Below are positions 16,007 to 24,763 of a stretch of 64,000 nt of DNA, piece after piece; position 1 is the stretch's first letter, and each line of letters starts with the position of its first letter. The notes under the pieces were generated by a model that saw only the letters and a list, made by a program, of their open reading frames with translations, made no database searches and was not told where the DNA came from. Both the position numbers and the translations under genes were made by a program. The stretch is from Chloroflexota bacterium (GTDB lineage: Bacteria > Chloroflexota > Limnocylindria > Limnocylindrales > CSP1-4): assembly GCA_021783095.1 (NCBI GenBank), contig JAJXUG010000010.1, forward strand, positions 29,593-93,592, read 5' to 3'.

Positions 16007-17169
16007 CCGACGGAGGTGGGACACCGCCGGATCTGCCGCCGCCTCCGCCGCCCGCCTTCGTCCCGCCGCCGCCGCCCAGCTTCGTGGCGGGCGGATTCGC
16101 CGCCGGCCCCCAGCCCGTGCCGGCGGCCCGCGTGCCGCCCCCGCCCACCGCCGAGACGCTCGCGATCCCGCTCGGCCCGCGGCGCTTGGTGGGGATGGCG
16201 CTCGACCTGCTGACGCGCCCCGACGCCGGGCTCCGCGGCGCCTCGTTCTACATCGGGCTCATCCTGCTCGTGACCGTCGCCCCGGCGGTGATCCTGTTCG
16301 GCGTCGCGATGGTCAACGGCGCCTTCGACGCCTACGCGAACGACAGTTCGTTCACGCGCGAGCCGCCCACCTGGTTCTGGTGGCTGGTCCTGGCGCTCAT
16401 CCCGGCGGCCCTCGGGTTCCTCGCAGCCGGGGTGGAGGCGAGGGCCCTCGCGTCGGCCGTGATCGGCGGGCGGGCCGAGGGTCGGCCGCTTCGCCTGCGC
16501 GAGTCGATCGCGGTGGCCCGCGCGCGGTTCTGGCCGGTGCTCGGCGCGCAGATCCTGGTCGGCATCCTGTCGATCGGCATCGAGCTCGTGCTCACCGCGG
16601 TGCTCAGCACCGCCATCGGGAGCGTGGACGCGCTCAGCTACGCGTTGTCGGTTGCCGTCGGCGTGGTCGTCGGGACGCCGTTCATCTACGCGGCCGCCGG
16701 CATCGTGCTGGGCGAGGCTGACGCCATCGAGGCCCTCCGCCGCTCGGTCCGCCTGGCGCGCGCCCGCAAGCAGCTCGCGGTGGTCATCACGCTGTTCTCC
16801 GTGCTCGCCGGCCTGGTGGTGCAGTTCGGCATCGGGGTCGCCATCGACACCGTCGATCGGGTCGCGTCGGGGGCGGGTCTCGTCGACCACTTCCCGACGG
16901 TCCTCGTCGTGCCGCTGGCCGCCGCCCTCGTGTTCGCGTACGGCACCCTGATGCTGCTCGCCGAGGCGATCGCCGCGGCCCCCGCTGTCCACGCCTTCGT
17001 GGCGCTGACCCACTACACGGCCGGGCTCGAGCAGGGACGGCGCGAGCCCCTGGCGATCCGCCACGTGTGGGACCCCTGGGTCACCCCGGGTCTGTGCGCG
17101 ACCGCGGCCCTCGGCCTCGTCGCGCTGCTGCTCGGCCTGGCGTCGATGCCCTGGACCGGGGGCGGGTAG
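16003..17169 (+). CDS. Multispanning membrane protein with Pro-rich N-terminus
   Basis: 388 residues. Residues 1-50 are almost all Pro, Ala and Gly (a cytoplasmic or linker tail). Then come about seven hydrophobic segments (near 82-105, 125-147, 180-205, 212-238, 260-284, 300-330 and 360-380). Layout and segments such as VGTPFIYAAAGIVLGEADAIEALRR recall the membrane domain family found with glycerophosphodiester phosphodiesterases, but no catalytic motif is present. Coupled to the dehydratase by a four-base overlap, without evident functional link. Confidence 0.7.
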   Translation: MTDGGGTPPDLPPPPPPAFVPPPPPSFVAGGFAAGPQPVPAARVPPPPTAETLAIPLGPRRLVGMALDLLTRPDAGLRGASFYIGLILLVTVAPAVILFGVAMVNGAFDAYANDSSFTREPPTWFWWLVLALIPAALGFLAAGVEARALASAVIGGRAEGRPLRLRESIAVARARFWPVLGAQILVGILSIGIELVLTAVLSTAIGSVDALSYALSVAVGVVVGTPFIYAAAGIVLGEADAIEALRRSVRLARARKQLAVVITLFSVLAGLVVQFGIGVAIDTVDRVASGAGLVDHFPTVLVVPLAAALVFAYGTLMLLAEAIAAAPAVHAFVALTHYTAGLEQGRREPLAIRHVWDPWVTPGLCATAALGLVALLLGLASMPWTGGG

Positions 17170-17175
17170 GCGACG

Positions 17176-17201
17176 CAGGGCGACGGCCGCCCCTCGCCCT
17201 G
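17176..17201. terminator. Hairpin between convergent genes
   Basis: Perfect 8-bp stem CAGGGCGA/TCGCCCTG with a ten-base loop between two convergent genes. No T tract, so a weak or bidirectional terminator. Confidence 0.45.
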
Positions 17202-17252
17202 GCGCTGTCCCGGCTTGGGTTGTGCCGCGCCCGCCCGCCGACGCTGACCGTC

Positions 17253-17672
17253 CTAGTCGATCCCGAGCTCGCGCAGCCGGTCCTCGTCATGGATCCCGAG
17301 GTGGTGCGCGAGCTCGTGGAGCACCGTGATCCGCACCTCGTCGGCGAGGTCGTCGGGGTCCGGGAAGTCCTCCTCGAGCGGCAGGCGGAAGATCAGGATG
17401 CGCGTCGGGACGGGCAGCCAGTCCCCGCCCCACTCGTCGAGCGGCACGCCCTCGTACAGGCCGTACAGGGTCTCTTCGCGGCCCAGGCCGTTCTCGCGCA
17501 GCTGCTCGGGGGTGGGCTCGTCGGCGATGACCACGGCCACCCCGTCGAGCGCGGTGCGGAACCGGGTCGGGATGGATGCGATCGCGCGGTCGACGAGGCG
17601 ATCGAAGCCGACGTGGACCGAGCGCCGGGCACGCTGCCGCGCGAACCTGGAGCCGCGGCGTTGCTTGACCAT
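17253..17672 (-). CDS. Zincin-like metallopeptidase (PF06262 type)
   Basis: 139 residues. HELAHH at residues 119-124 gives HExxH, followed by GIHDEDRLRELG, the short metallopeptidase-like family common in Actinobacteria and Chloroflexota. The region LPVPTRILIFRLPLE is also typical. Cytoplasmic; substrate unknown. Divergent from the hydrolase gene; their -10 elements overlap on opposite strands. Confidence 0.85.
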   Translation of the reverse strand: MVKQRRGSRFARQRARRSVHVGFDRLVDRAIASIPTRFRTALDGVAVVIADEPTPEQLRENGLGREETLYGLYEGVPLDEWGGDWLPVPTRILIFRLPLEEDFPDPDDLADEVRITVLHELAHHLGIHDEDRLRELGID

Positions 17673-17680
17673 TGCGCCCG

Positions 17681-17687
17681 TATCCTA
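17681..17687. promoter_or_regulatory. Shared bidirectional -10 element TATCCTA
   Basis: Plus strand TATCCT ends seven bases before the ATG at 17694. On the minus strand the same bases read TAGGAT, nine bases before the ATG at 17672. One near-symmetric element could thus serve both divergent genes. Confidence 0.5.
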
Positions 17688-17693
17688 GCCGCC

Positions 17694-18644
17694 ATGGCCC
17701 TCCCCGCCGCAGCGCCGGTGCAGCCGCTCGAGATCGACCTCGTGCTCGCGCCGCCGCCCGACCCCTCGCTCGAGCCGGAGGGCTTCCTCGTCGGCGAGGG
17801 AGGCGTGCGACTGCACTTCCTCGACTGGGGCCCGTCCGCGGCATCCGCAGACGGGCCGGGTGTCCTCCTCGTGCCCGGCCTGCTGACCCCGGCCTGGTCC
17901 TGGGCCCCCGTGGCCCGGCGGCTGGCCCGGGTGCGGCGGACGTGCGTCATGGACCTGCGCGGGCACGGGCTGTCGGACTCGCCGCCGGACGGGTACGACC
18001 TCGACACGATGGCCGAGGACGCGGCGATGGTCGCCGAGGCGTCGGGGGTGGCCGGCGCGGACGGTCGGGTGGTCTTGGCTGGCCACGGCTTCGGTGCGTG
18101 CGTCGCGGCGGTCGCGGCCGCGGCGATGGGCGAGAGGTGCGCAGGCCTGGTGCTGGTGGACGGCGGCATCGAGCGGCTCGCCGAGACCTCCGGGCTCGAC
18201 GCTGAGGAGCTGCTGCGGTCGCTGGAGGAGCCGCCGGAGATCCTCCGCTCGATGGACTCGTGGCTGGCCGACCGGCGCGCCTTCGATGTCGCCAGCTGGG
18301 ACGCGGACCAGGAGCACGCCGCGCGCGACGCCGTGGTCCAGACCGCGGCCGGGCACGTGGTTCGGGCGGTCCGGCCGTTCGTCGTGGCGGCCCTCGCGCC
18401 GACGCTGCTCGCCTACGACCCGGCCGAGGTGCTGTCCCGCGTGTTCGCGCCCGTGACGGCGCTGGTCGCCATGGCGGCGGGTGATCCCGGCCCTCGGCTG
18501 GTGGAGCTCAGGCGGGCGGCTTCGGGGCGGGTCGCGGCCGGCTTGGGCCCCGTCGGTGTCGCGGGCTTCGATGGCGCTGCCCACAACCTGCCCCGATACC
18601 GACCCGCGGAGGTGACCGCGGCGATCCTCGGCGTCGCGGGCTGA
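17694..18644 (+). CDS. Alpha/beta-hydrolase fold protein lacking the nucleophile
   Basis: 316 residues with the fold landmarks: LVPGLLTPAWSW (oxyanion loop), MDLRGHGLSDSP, the nucleophile elbow and a late histidine in GAAHNLPR. At the elbow the sequence is GHGFG (residues 130-134), so the expected Ser/Cys/Asp is Gly132. It is therefore likely non-catalytic, or uses another residue; binding or a scaffold function is possible. Leaderless -10 (TATCCT) seven bases upstream. Confidence 0.8.
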   Translation: MALPAAAPVQPLEIDLVLAPPPDPSLEPEGFLVGEGGVRLHFLDWGPSAASADGPGVLLVPGLLTPAWSWAPVARRLARVRRTCVMDLRGHGLSDSPPDGYDLDTMAEDAAMVAEASGVAGADGRVVLAGHGFGACVAAVAAAAMGERCAGLVLVDGGIERLAETSGLDAEELLRSLEEPPEILRSMDSWLADRRAFDVASWDADQEHAARDAVVQTAAGHVVRAVRPFVVAALAPTLLAYDPAEVLSRVFAPVTALVAMAAGDPGPRLVELRRAASGRVAAGLGPVGVAGFDGAAHNLPRYRPAEVTAAILGVAG

Positions 18645-18693
18645 GACGCCCGCCTGCCTCGGCCGGCCATTCCCACGCGGCTGTGTCCAGTGG

Positions 18694-18699
18694 CAGGAT
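18694..18699 (+). promoter_or_regulatory. Possible -10 CAGGAT, leaderless
   Basis: CAGGAT ends six bases before the GTG at 18706, the usual geometry in this window; it supports a former gene start here. Confidence 0.3.
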
Positions 18700-18705
18700 G
18701 GCCGC

Positions 18706-19270
18706 GTGAGGTTCTTGCCGAGGCTCCGCACTGGTCCGGTCGACTCCTGGTACTGGAGTGGCGACGCGTTCCCTCCGGTCTCGTTCTGGTTCGCGCCCTC
18801 GTCCTCGACGGACTGGCGATCCCGCCGTTCGATCAGCACCCCGACGGCGATGGCCGCTGCCGCCGACGACGTGTCTCGTCGCGCCGGAGGTTGGTCCCGA
18901 TGGGTTCAGGCGGCAGGTCGTGGCCGACGCCGAGGCCCTCGATCCGATGAGGGTGGCCGCACCGGGATGACCGCCACGCGGGTGCAGGCGTGACCGGCGG
19001 CGGTCCTGCGAACAGTGCACCGGACGGACTGGCCTGCCGCCGCCTGAGCTGTCAGCAAGGATCCAGCGCCTGCTGGCCCGCCCGCCCGCGTGGCGGTGGC
19101 TCGACCCGCCCGCCCCGAACGGCGAGCTCACCATGGCGAGCCTCGAGGCGGCCGCGGAACTGCCGGACCCCGCCCTGGCGCGTGCGATCGAGGCGTACGT
19201 GCGCAGCGTCTGGAGTGCCTGGGCGCCGCACCACACGCAGGCAAGGGCATGGTCGGAGGGGGCGCGCTGA
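18706..19270 (+). pseudogene. Frameshifted gene of unknown function
   Basis: Protein-like segments continue across all three plus frames: GLVLVRALVLDGLAIPPFDQ near 18775-18850, FRRQVVADAEALDPMRVAAP near 18915-18965, and [19 protein letters not shown] followed by [20 protein letters not shown] and [10 protein letters not shown] up to a TGA at 19270. Joined, they would make one protein of about 185 residues with at least two frameshifts. I do not recognise the family. Either a decaying gene or indel errors in the assembly. Confidence 0.4.
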
Positions 19271-19277
19271 GCGGGGG

Positions 19278-19283
19278 TACCAT
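19278..19283 (+). promoter_or_regulatory. -10 element TACCAT, leaderless
   Basis: Ends seven bases before the folE ATG. Confidence 0.5.
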
Positions 19284-19290
19284 CGCGCTG

Positions 19291-19968
19291 ATGCCGCGCA
19301 ACAACCCGCCCGAGCTGCCCGACCACGTTCGCCGGATCGTGGACGAGATCGAGACCGACAGTGGCGACGACGCGCCCCTGACCCTCGGCGACGGGCATTC
19401 CAACGGGCGGATCGAATCGGCCGTGCGCCAGATCCTGGTCGAGATCGGCGAGGACCCGCGGCGCGACGGCCTGCTCGACACGCCGGCCCGGATGCACCGC
19501 ATGTACCGCGAGCTCACGGCGGGCTACCACGTGGACGTCGAGCGCCTCATCAACCGCGCGATCTTCGAGGTCGACTACTCGGAGATGGTCGTGGTCAAGG
19601 ACATCGAGTTCCACTCGCTGTGCGAGCACCACCTGCTGCCCTTCTTCGGCCGCGCCCACGTGGCGTACATCCCCAAGGGCCACGTGATCGGGCTGTCCAA
19701 GATTCCGCGGATCGTGGAGATGTACGCACGCCGCCTCCAGGTGCAGGAGCGGATGACGACGCAGATCGCCGAGCTCCTCATGGAGCGCCTCCAGCCCGAT
19801 GGCGTGGGCGTGGTGCTCGAGGCGACCCACCTGTGCGCCGCGATGCGCGGTGTGCGCAAGCCCGGGACGGTCATGACGACGGCCGCGGTCCTGGGCCTGT
19901 TCCGGCGCAACGACAAGACCCGCGCCGAGTTCTTCGCGCACATCGGCCGCCGGCCGCCCGAGGCCTGA
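19291..19968 (+). CDS. folE: GTP cyclohydrolase I
   Basis: 225 residues. Converts GTP to 7,8-dihydroneopterin triphosphate, the first step of tetrahydrofolate and pterin synthesis. Zinc and active-site segments are present: [15 protein letters not shown] and the second cysteine in [25 protein letters not shown] is the typical pterin-site strand. The N-terminal 40 residues are a non-conserved extension. No other folate genes are adjacent; expressed from its own leaderless promoter. Confidence 0.95.
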   Translation: MPRNNPPELPDHVRRIVDEIETDSGDDAPLTLGDGHSNGRIESAVRQILVEIGEDPRRDGLLDTPARMHRMYRELTAGYHVDVERLINRAIFEVDYSEMVVVKDIEFHSLCEHHLLPFFGRAHVAYIPKGHVIGLSKIPRIVEMYARRLQVQERMTTQIAELLMERLQPDGVGVVLEATHLCAAMRGVRKPGTVMTTAAVLGLFRRNDKTRAEFFAHIGRRPPEA

Positions 19969-20352
19969 CCAGGCGCGTCTTCCCCTCCATTGGCGGGCCC
20001 GGTCCGCCCTGGCGTCCGCGGCGCCGGTCCCCATGGCGGCCCTGTGGGCGCCTGACGCGCCGGGAGGTGGCACGGCGCGGCCATGGCGGCGGTCCGACCC
20101 CCATTCGGGCGCACGGTCCGGCCGGCGCGGCGCTCGAACCGCCCGCAGGGCCGCTCCGTGCACCGGGCTGGCGGGGAGCTGGCGGCGGGACGGCCGGGAC
20201 GAGCGAAGCGCCGGCACCGGTGCCGCCGGCCCTTGTGGCGAACCCGACCTTGCGGAGGGCCGCAGCGACCACGTGCGAGTGGCGAGACGTTCGCCCCCTG
20301 AGTGGCGCGATCGCGCGGACGGACGGCCTCCCGCTGCAACTACAATCGCCGC
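19969..20352. other. Intergenic spacer with a dispersed repeat copy
   Basis: About 380 GC-rich bases without a convincing gene. Holds CAGGGCCGCTCCGTGCACCG at 20146-20165, which recurs twice at 51123-51263, and the -10 of the next gene at its end. Confidence 0.4.
20341..20346 (+). promoter_or_regulatory. -10 element TACAAT, leaderless
   Basis: Ends six bases before the ATG of the mutase small chain; closest to consensus of all -10 elements seen. Confidence 0.6.
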
Positions 20353-20760
20353 ATGACCGACCGACCGCTGAAGGTGCTGATCGCCAAGCCCGGGCTCGAT
20401 GGCCACGACCGCGGCGCGAAGGTGCTCGCGCGAGGCCTCCGCGACGAGGGCTTCGAGGTTGTCTACACCGGCCTCCGCCAGACGCCCGACATGATCGTCA
20501 CCGCCGCGCTCCAGGAGGACGTGGACGTGGTGGGCATGTCCATCCTCTCGGGCGCCCACATGACGCTGGTGCCGCGGGTCCTCGACCTGCTTCGGGCTCG
20601 GGGCATGGGCGACGTGCTGGTGACCGTGGGCGGGATCATCCCCGACGACGACGTGGAGCAGCTCCGCGTGGCCGGCGTGGCCGGCGTGTTCGGCCCGGGC
20701 ACGACGATCCGCGAGGTCGCCGACTTCATCCGCGCCAACGCGACGCCGCGCGAGGCGTGA
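20353..20760 (+). CDS. Methylmalonyl-CoA mutase B12-binding (small) chain
   Basis: 135 residues forming one cobalamin-binding domain. DxHxxG is present as DGHDRG (D16, H18, G21; H18 is the lower cobalt ligand), followed by SILSGAH and VTVGGIIP. It is the partner of the catalytic chain at the left edge of the window, about 20 kb away. The next gene, for the G-protein chaperone, overlaps by four bases (GTGA), as is usual for mutase maturation. Confidence 0.95.
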   Translation: MTDRPLKVLIAKPGLDGHDRGAKVLARGLRDEGFEVVYTGLRQTPDMIVTAALQEDVDVVGMSILSGAHMTLVPRVLDLLRARGMGDVLVTVGGIIPDDDVEQLRVAGVAGVFGPGTTIREVADFIRANATPREA

Positions 20761-21752
20761 CCGACCTCGCCGGGTCGCCGGCCGAGCGCGCCGCGGCCCT
20801 CGCCGACGCGTCCCGAGCCGGGGACCGCCGAGCCCTCGCGAGGCTCCTGACCGCCGTCGAGAACCACACGGCCGTCGCCGAGCAGGCCCTGCGACGCCTC
20901 TACCCGCTGGCCGGCGGCGCCCATCTCGTCGGGATCACCGGGCCGCCCGGCGCGGGCAAGTCCACGCTCGTGGCCGCGCTCATCGCGCATCTCCGGGCCG
21001 CCGGCCGGACCGTCGCCGTCGTCGCTGTGGACCCCTCGTCGCCCATCACCGGCGGCGCGCTGCTGGGCGACCGGGTCCGCATGCAGGGCTACGCGCAGGA
21101 TGACGGCGTGTTCATCCGCTCAATGGCGTCGCGCGGGCACGCGGGCGGGCTCGCGGCCACGTCCACGTCGGCTGCCGCCGTGCTCGACGCAGCGGGTTTC
21201 GACATCGTCCTGCTCGAGACGGTCGGGACGGGCCAGAGCGAGGTCGAGGTGGCCGCCGCAGCCGACACGACGGTCGTGCTCGAGGCGCCCGAGATGGGCG
21301 ACGAGGTACAGGCGATCAAGGCGGGCCTGCTCGAGGTGGCCGACATCATCGTGGTGAACAAGGGCGACCGGCCCGGGGCGCAGCGGACGGCGGCCCAGCT
21401 CCGCGCCATGCTCGCCCCGGCCGGCGAGGTCCACGGGGATCGCCCGCCGGCCAAGCGCCCGGACGTCCTGATCACCACGGCAGTCTCCGGGGACGGCGTG
21501 CCGGAGCTGGTGGCCGCACTCGACCGCCACCGGGCCGCGGGGGCCACCGAGGCCACGCCGGCCGCACGCCGGGCCAGGGCGGCGGCGCAGGTCCGGGCCG
21601 TCCTCGTGGAGCGGCTGTGGCACCGCCTCGCGTCGCCCGCGCTCACCGGCGAGACCGACGCCGCCCTCGAGGGCGTCGCCCGCCACGACATCGACCCGTA
21701 TACGGCCGCCGACGCGCTGCTCGCCGCGCTGGGCCGTGAGGAGACGCCATGA
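20757..21752 (+). CDS. meaB: MeaB/ArgK-type GTPase, mutase chaperone
   Basis: 331 residues of the SIMIBI G3E family. P-loop GPPGAGKS at 62-69, the family-specific [36 protein letters not shown] (switch region) and NKGD specificity motif. MeaB loads and protects adenosylcobalamin in methylmalonyl-CoA mutase and expels damaged cofactor. GTG start overlapping the small-chain stop; followed by an ATGA overlap with the dehydrogenase gene. Confidence 0.95.
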   Translation: MTDLAGSPAERAAALADASRAGDRRALARLLTAVENHTAVAEQALRRLYPLAGGAHLVGITGPPGAGKSTLVAALIAHLRAAGRTVAVVAVDPSSPITGGALLGDRVRMQGYAQDDGVFIRSMASRGHAGGLAATSTSAAAVLDAAGFDIVLLETVGTGQSEVEVAAAADTTVVLEAPEMGDEVQAIKAGLLEVADIIVVNKGDRPGAQRTAAQLRAMLAPAGEVHGDRPPAKRPDVLITTAVSGDGVPELVAALDRHRAAGATEATPAARRARAAAQVRAVLVERLWHRLASPALTGETDAALEGVARHDIDPYTAADALLAALGREETP

Positions 21753-22609
21753 GCATCGACCACGTCTTCGTCGCCGGCGCCGGCCTCATGGGCCACGGCA
21801 TCGCCCAGGTGCACGCCGCGATCGGCAAGCGCGTGACGCTCTACGAACCCGACCTCGCGCGCGCCGAGGCCGGCCGGGCGCGGATCGCGGCCAACCTCGA
21901 GCGGTCCGTCGCCAAGGGCCGGATCTCGCAGGCCGACCGCGACGCCAGCCTCGGCAACCTCACCGCCACGGACGACCTCTCCGCCGCCGCCGACGCCGAC
22001 CTGGTCGTCGAGGCCGTGTTCGAGGACGAGGCCGTCAAGACCGCGCTCTGGTCTAAGCTCGACGCCATCGCGCCCGCCCGGGCCATCTTCGCGTCCAACA
22101 CCTCGTCGATCTCGATCGACCTCCTCGCCGCCGCCACCGCCGAGGCGCGCCGCGCGCAGTTCGTGGGGATGCACTTCTTCAGCCCCGTCCCGGTCATGCC
22201 GCTCATCGAGCTGATCCGCGGCGCGGCCACCAGCGACACGACCGAAGCCGCGATCCGCGCCCTCGCCGCCGAGCTCGGCAAGCAGGTGATCGTGAGCGCG
22301 GACCGGCCGGGCTTCCTCGTCAACCGCGTGCTGATGCCGCTCCTCGCAGAGGCGATGCGCGCCTACGAGGAGGGGACCGGCACGGCCGAGGACATCGACA
22401 CGGGCGCCAAGGTGGGCCTCAACCACCCGATGGGACCGCTCGAGCTCGCCGACTTCATCGGGCTCGACGTGTGCCTCGGGGTCATGCGCGTGCTGCACGA
22501 GGGCCTGGGGGGCCAGCAGTTCGAGCCGCCGCGCGTGCTCGTGGAGCTGGTCGAGGCCGGGCACCTGGGCCAGAAGACGGGGCGGGGGTTCCACACCTAC
22601 CCGCGCTGA
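21749..22609 (+). CDS. 3-hydroxyacyl-CoA (3-hydroxybutyryl-CoA) dehydrogenase
   Basis: 286 residues, the usual size of the single-function enzyme. NAD motif GAGLMGHGIAQ at residue 9, ASNTSSISI, catalytic His in GMHFFSPVPVM, and the C-terminal dimerisation domain with DRPGFLVNR and GLNHPMGPLELADFIGLD. Oxidises L-3-hydroxyacyl-CoA to 3-ketoacyl-CoA, or the reverse in C4 metabolism. In an operon with MeaB and mutase small chain and just before a thiolase, so a route from acetoacetyl-CoA or fatty acids toward propionyl/methylmalonyl-CoA is likely. Confidence 0.93.
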   Translation: MSIDHVFVAGAGLMGHGIAQVHAAIGKRVTLYEPDLARAEAGRARIAANLERSVAKGRISQADRDASLGNLTATDDLSAAADADLVVEAVFEDEAVKTALWSKLDAIAPARAIFASNTSSISIDLLAAATAEARRAQFVGMHFFSPVPVMPLIELIRGAATSDTTEAAIRALAAELGKQVIVSADRPGFLVNRVLMPLLAEAMRAYEEGTGTAEDIDTGAKVGLNHPMGPLELADFIGLDVCLGVMRVLHEGLGGQQFEPPRVLVELVEAGHLGQKTGRGFHTYPR

Positions 22610-22640
22610 GCCCCGCGGCCCGGACCCGCCGCGCCGGCAG

Positions 22641-22760
22641 TCAGCGCTCGATGGCGTCGCGGACGAGCTGCTGCCGGCCGGCGTTGTCGAAGGGCTTGGG
22701 GAGCACCAGCACGCCCGTCCGGCGGACGAACTCGGCAAGCTTGGCATTGCCCGGGTCGCC
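22641..22760 (-). pseudogene. C-terminal fragment of a response-regulator receiver domain
   Basis: The last 39 codons before a TGA read GDPGNAKLAEF ... LVLPKPFDNAG ... LVRDAIER, the final strand-helix part of a receiver domain with the conserved Lys-Pro. No intact upstream part exists; the adjoining frames hold only scraps. Remnant of a hybrid kinase or regulator. Confidence 0.5.
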
Positions 22761-23042
22761 GGGGCGATGTCGTCCGGCCCGGCGCCCTTGTCGCCCGGCG
22801 CCCAGACGTGCAGCGTCCCGCTGCATCCTCCGGGGGCTCCAGCAACGCCTGCTCGGCGGGGCTCCACGCCCCGACGTTGCTGCTCGAGTCCCACGATGAC
22901 CGCCGCATCGGCGACAGCGGCGAGAGGGCTCAGGGCTCCTGCTTCACCCGGCGCGATGGGCATCGGCTGGACCCCCTCATGGTCGGATGGCCCCTCGAAT
23001 CGCACCGGGGCCGTCGAGGGCTGGCCGTCCTGCATCGAGGTG
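22761..23042. other. Spacer without an intact gene
   Basis: About 280 bases between the receiver remnant and the thiolase promoter. Contains no intact gene; parts may belong to the decayed regulator gene. Confidence 0.3.
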
Positions 23043-23048
23043 TACAGT
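23043..23048 (+). promoter_or_regulatory. -10 element TACAGT, leaderless
   Basis: Ends six bases before the thiolase ATG. Confidence 0.55.
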
Positions 23049-23054
23049 CGGCCG

Positions 23055-24290
23055 ATGGAACAGCTCTCCGGACCCGACGGGCACGTCTACATCGTCGCCG
23101 CCGCCAGGACGCCCATCGGCAAGTTCGGCGGGGCGCTCTCGGGCACGCCCGCCGTCGAGCTGGGTGCAACGGCAATCCGCGCGGCCGTCGAGCGCTCGGG
23201 CCTGCCGGCCGATGCCGAGGTCGCCGAGGTGATCATGGGCCAGGTGCTCCAGGCCGGGTCGGGCCAGGCACCGGCGCGCCAGGCGCTGCTCCGGGCCGGG
23301 CTCGCCGACACCGTGCCCGCAACCACGATCAACCGCGTGTGCGGCTCGGGGCTCAAGGCGATCATGTTCGCGGCGGCGGGGATCCGCGCGGGCGACGGCG
23401 ACCTGTACGTGGCCGGCGGCATGGAGTCGATGAACCAGGCGCCCTTCCTGCTCCGCAAGGCCCGGTTCGGCTACCGCCTGGGGCAGGGGACGCTCGACGA
23501 TTCGGCGGTGCTCGACGGGCTCTGGTGCTCCATCGACGACTGCCACATGGGGACGCACGCCGAGCGGGTCGCCATCGGCAGGTCCATCTCCCGCGAGGAC
23601 CAGGACGCGTTTGCGCTCGAGAGCCACCGGCGCGCAGTCGCGGCGATCGACGCCGGCCGCTTCGATGATGAGATGGCGCCGGTGTCCATCCGGGACGCCA
23701 AGGGACGCGAGACGCTCGTGACGGTCGACGAGGGCCCGCGGCGCGACACCTCAGCCGAACTGCTCGCGAAGCTGCCAGCCGTCTTCCCGCTGCCGGAGGG
23801 CGAGGACCGGGGCCAGGCGACGAAGGGGACGGTCACGGCGGGCAACGCGCCCGGGATCACTGACGGGGCGGCGGCGACGGTCGTCGCCTCGGAGCGGGCG
23901 GTGGAGCGATACGGCCTGACGCCGCTGGCCCGGATCGTCGGGTATGCGCAGGCCGAGACGACGCCGCGCTGGCTGTTCCTCGCGCCGATCGAGGGCATCC
24001 GCGCCCTGGAGCGCCGAACGGGCCTCGCGCCTGCCGACTACGACCTCGTCGAGGTCAACGAGGCGTTCGCAGCGCAGGTCCTCGCCGACGGGCGCGAGCT
24101 CGGCTTCGACTGGTCGAAGGTCAACGTGAACGGCGGCGCGATCGCCCTGGGCCACCCGATCGGCGCCTCGGGGGCGCGCATCGTGGCCACGCTGCTCCAC
24201 GAGCTCCGGCGTCGAGGCGGGCGGTATGGACTCGCCACGCTGTGCCTCGGCGGTGGCGGCTCGGTGGCCATGGCCTTCGAGCGCGTGTGA
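23055..24290 (+). CDS. Acetyl-CoA C-acetyltransferase (thiolase)
   Basis: 411 residues. Nucleophilic Cys96 in [22 protein letters not shown], catalytic His in [13 protein letters not shown] and the second Cys in [12 protein letters not shown]. Condenses two acetyl-CoA or cleaves 3-ketoacyl-CoA. It follows the hydroxyacyl-CoA dehydrogenase but has its own leaderless promoter. Length and motifs are those of a bacterial biosynthetic-type thiolase. Confidence 0.95.
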   Translation: MEQLSGPDGHVYIVAAARTPIGKFGGALSGTPAVELGATAIRAAVERSGLPADAEVAEVIMGQVLQAGSGQAPARQALLRAGLADTVPATTINRVCGSGLKAIMFAAAGIRAGDGDLYVAGGMESMNQAPFLLRKARFGYRLGQGTLDDSAVLDGLWCSIDDCHMGTHAERVAIGRSISREDQDAFALESHRRAVAAIDAGRFDDEMAPVSIRDAKGRETLVTVDEGPRRDTSAELLAKLPAVFPLPEGEDRGQATKGTVTAGNAPGITDGAAATVVASERAVERYGLTPLARIVGYAQAETTPRWLFLAPIEGIRALERRTGLAPADYDLVEVNEAFAAQVLADGRELGFDWSKVNVNGGAIALGHPIGASGARIVATLLHELRRRGGRYGLATLCLGGGGSVAMAFERV

Positions 24291-24536
24291 CGGGCCGTCC
24301 GGCCCTAACCGCCGGCGCGGGACCCGGGCAGCCTCTGCATGTCGACAGGGTGGCAGCGCGCCGCCTCTGCCGATCGTGCCCAACCCGGCTCCGCGACGAC
24401 CGGATCGCCCTGACAACGCCTCAGGCGCCGCTCCTGATCCCCGCACCTGCCCCCTGCGCTTGAGACTGACCCAGGCCCGCCCTCGATCCGGGCGTCGCGC
24501 CGCCGCCCCGTCAAGCCGCCAATCACCCCGCAAGGG
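24291..24536. other. Spacer, nothing identified
   Basis: About 245 bases; no coding signal, repeat or clear promoter. Confidence 0.3.
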
Positions 24537-24680
24537 TCAGGCCTGCCCGGCGATGTCGCCACCCATCTCCACGACGGCGTCGCAGGCGAGGCGGAGCAGC
24601 AGCTCCCGGCCCGTCGCGTGGCCCTGCCAGTTCCGGTGGTCCCCCAGCGGGGCGTCTTGGGGAATGGCGCCCCGGCCATC
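24537..24680 (-). pseudogene. C-terminal gene remnant, family unknown
   Basis: Minus-strand codons before the TGA at 24539-24537 read LGDHRNWQGHATGRELLL then LACDAVVEMGGD, with protein-like composition, but there is no upstream start or domain. Probably the 3' end of a lost gene; I cannot assign a family. Confidence 0.3.
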
Positions 24681-24763
24681 GCCGCAACGGCCGGCCCGAG
24701 TTTGACGCGGCCGGGGGCGACGCCCGACGATCGGCGCGCCGTCGTCATCCCCGGAGGTCCCCG

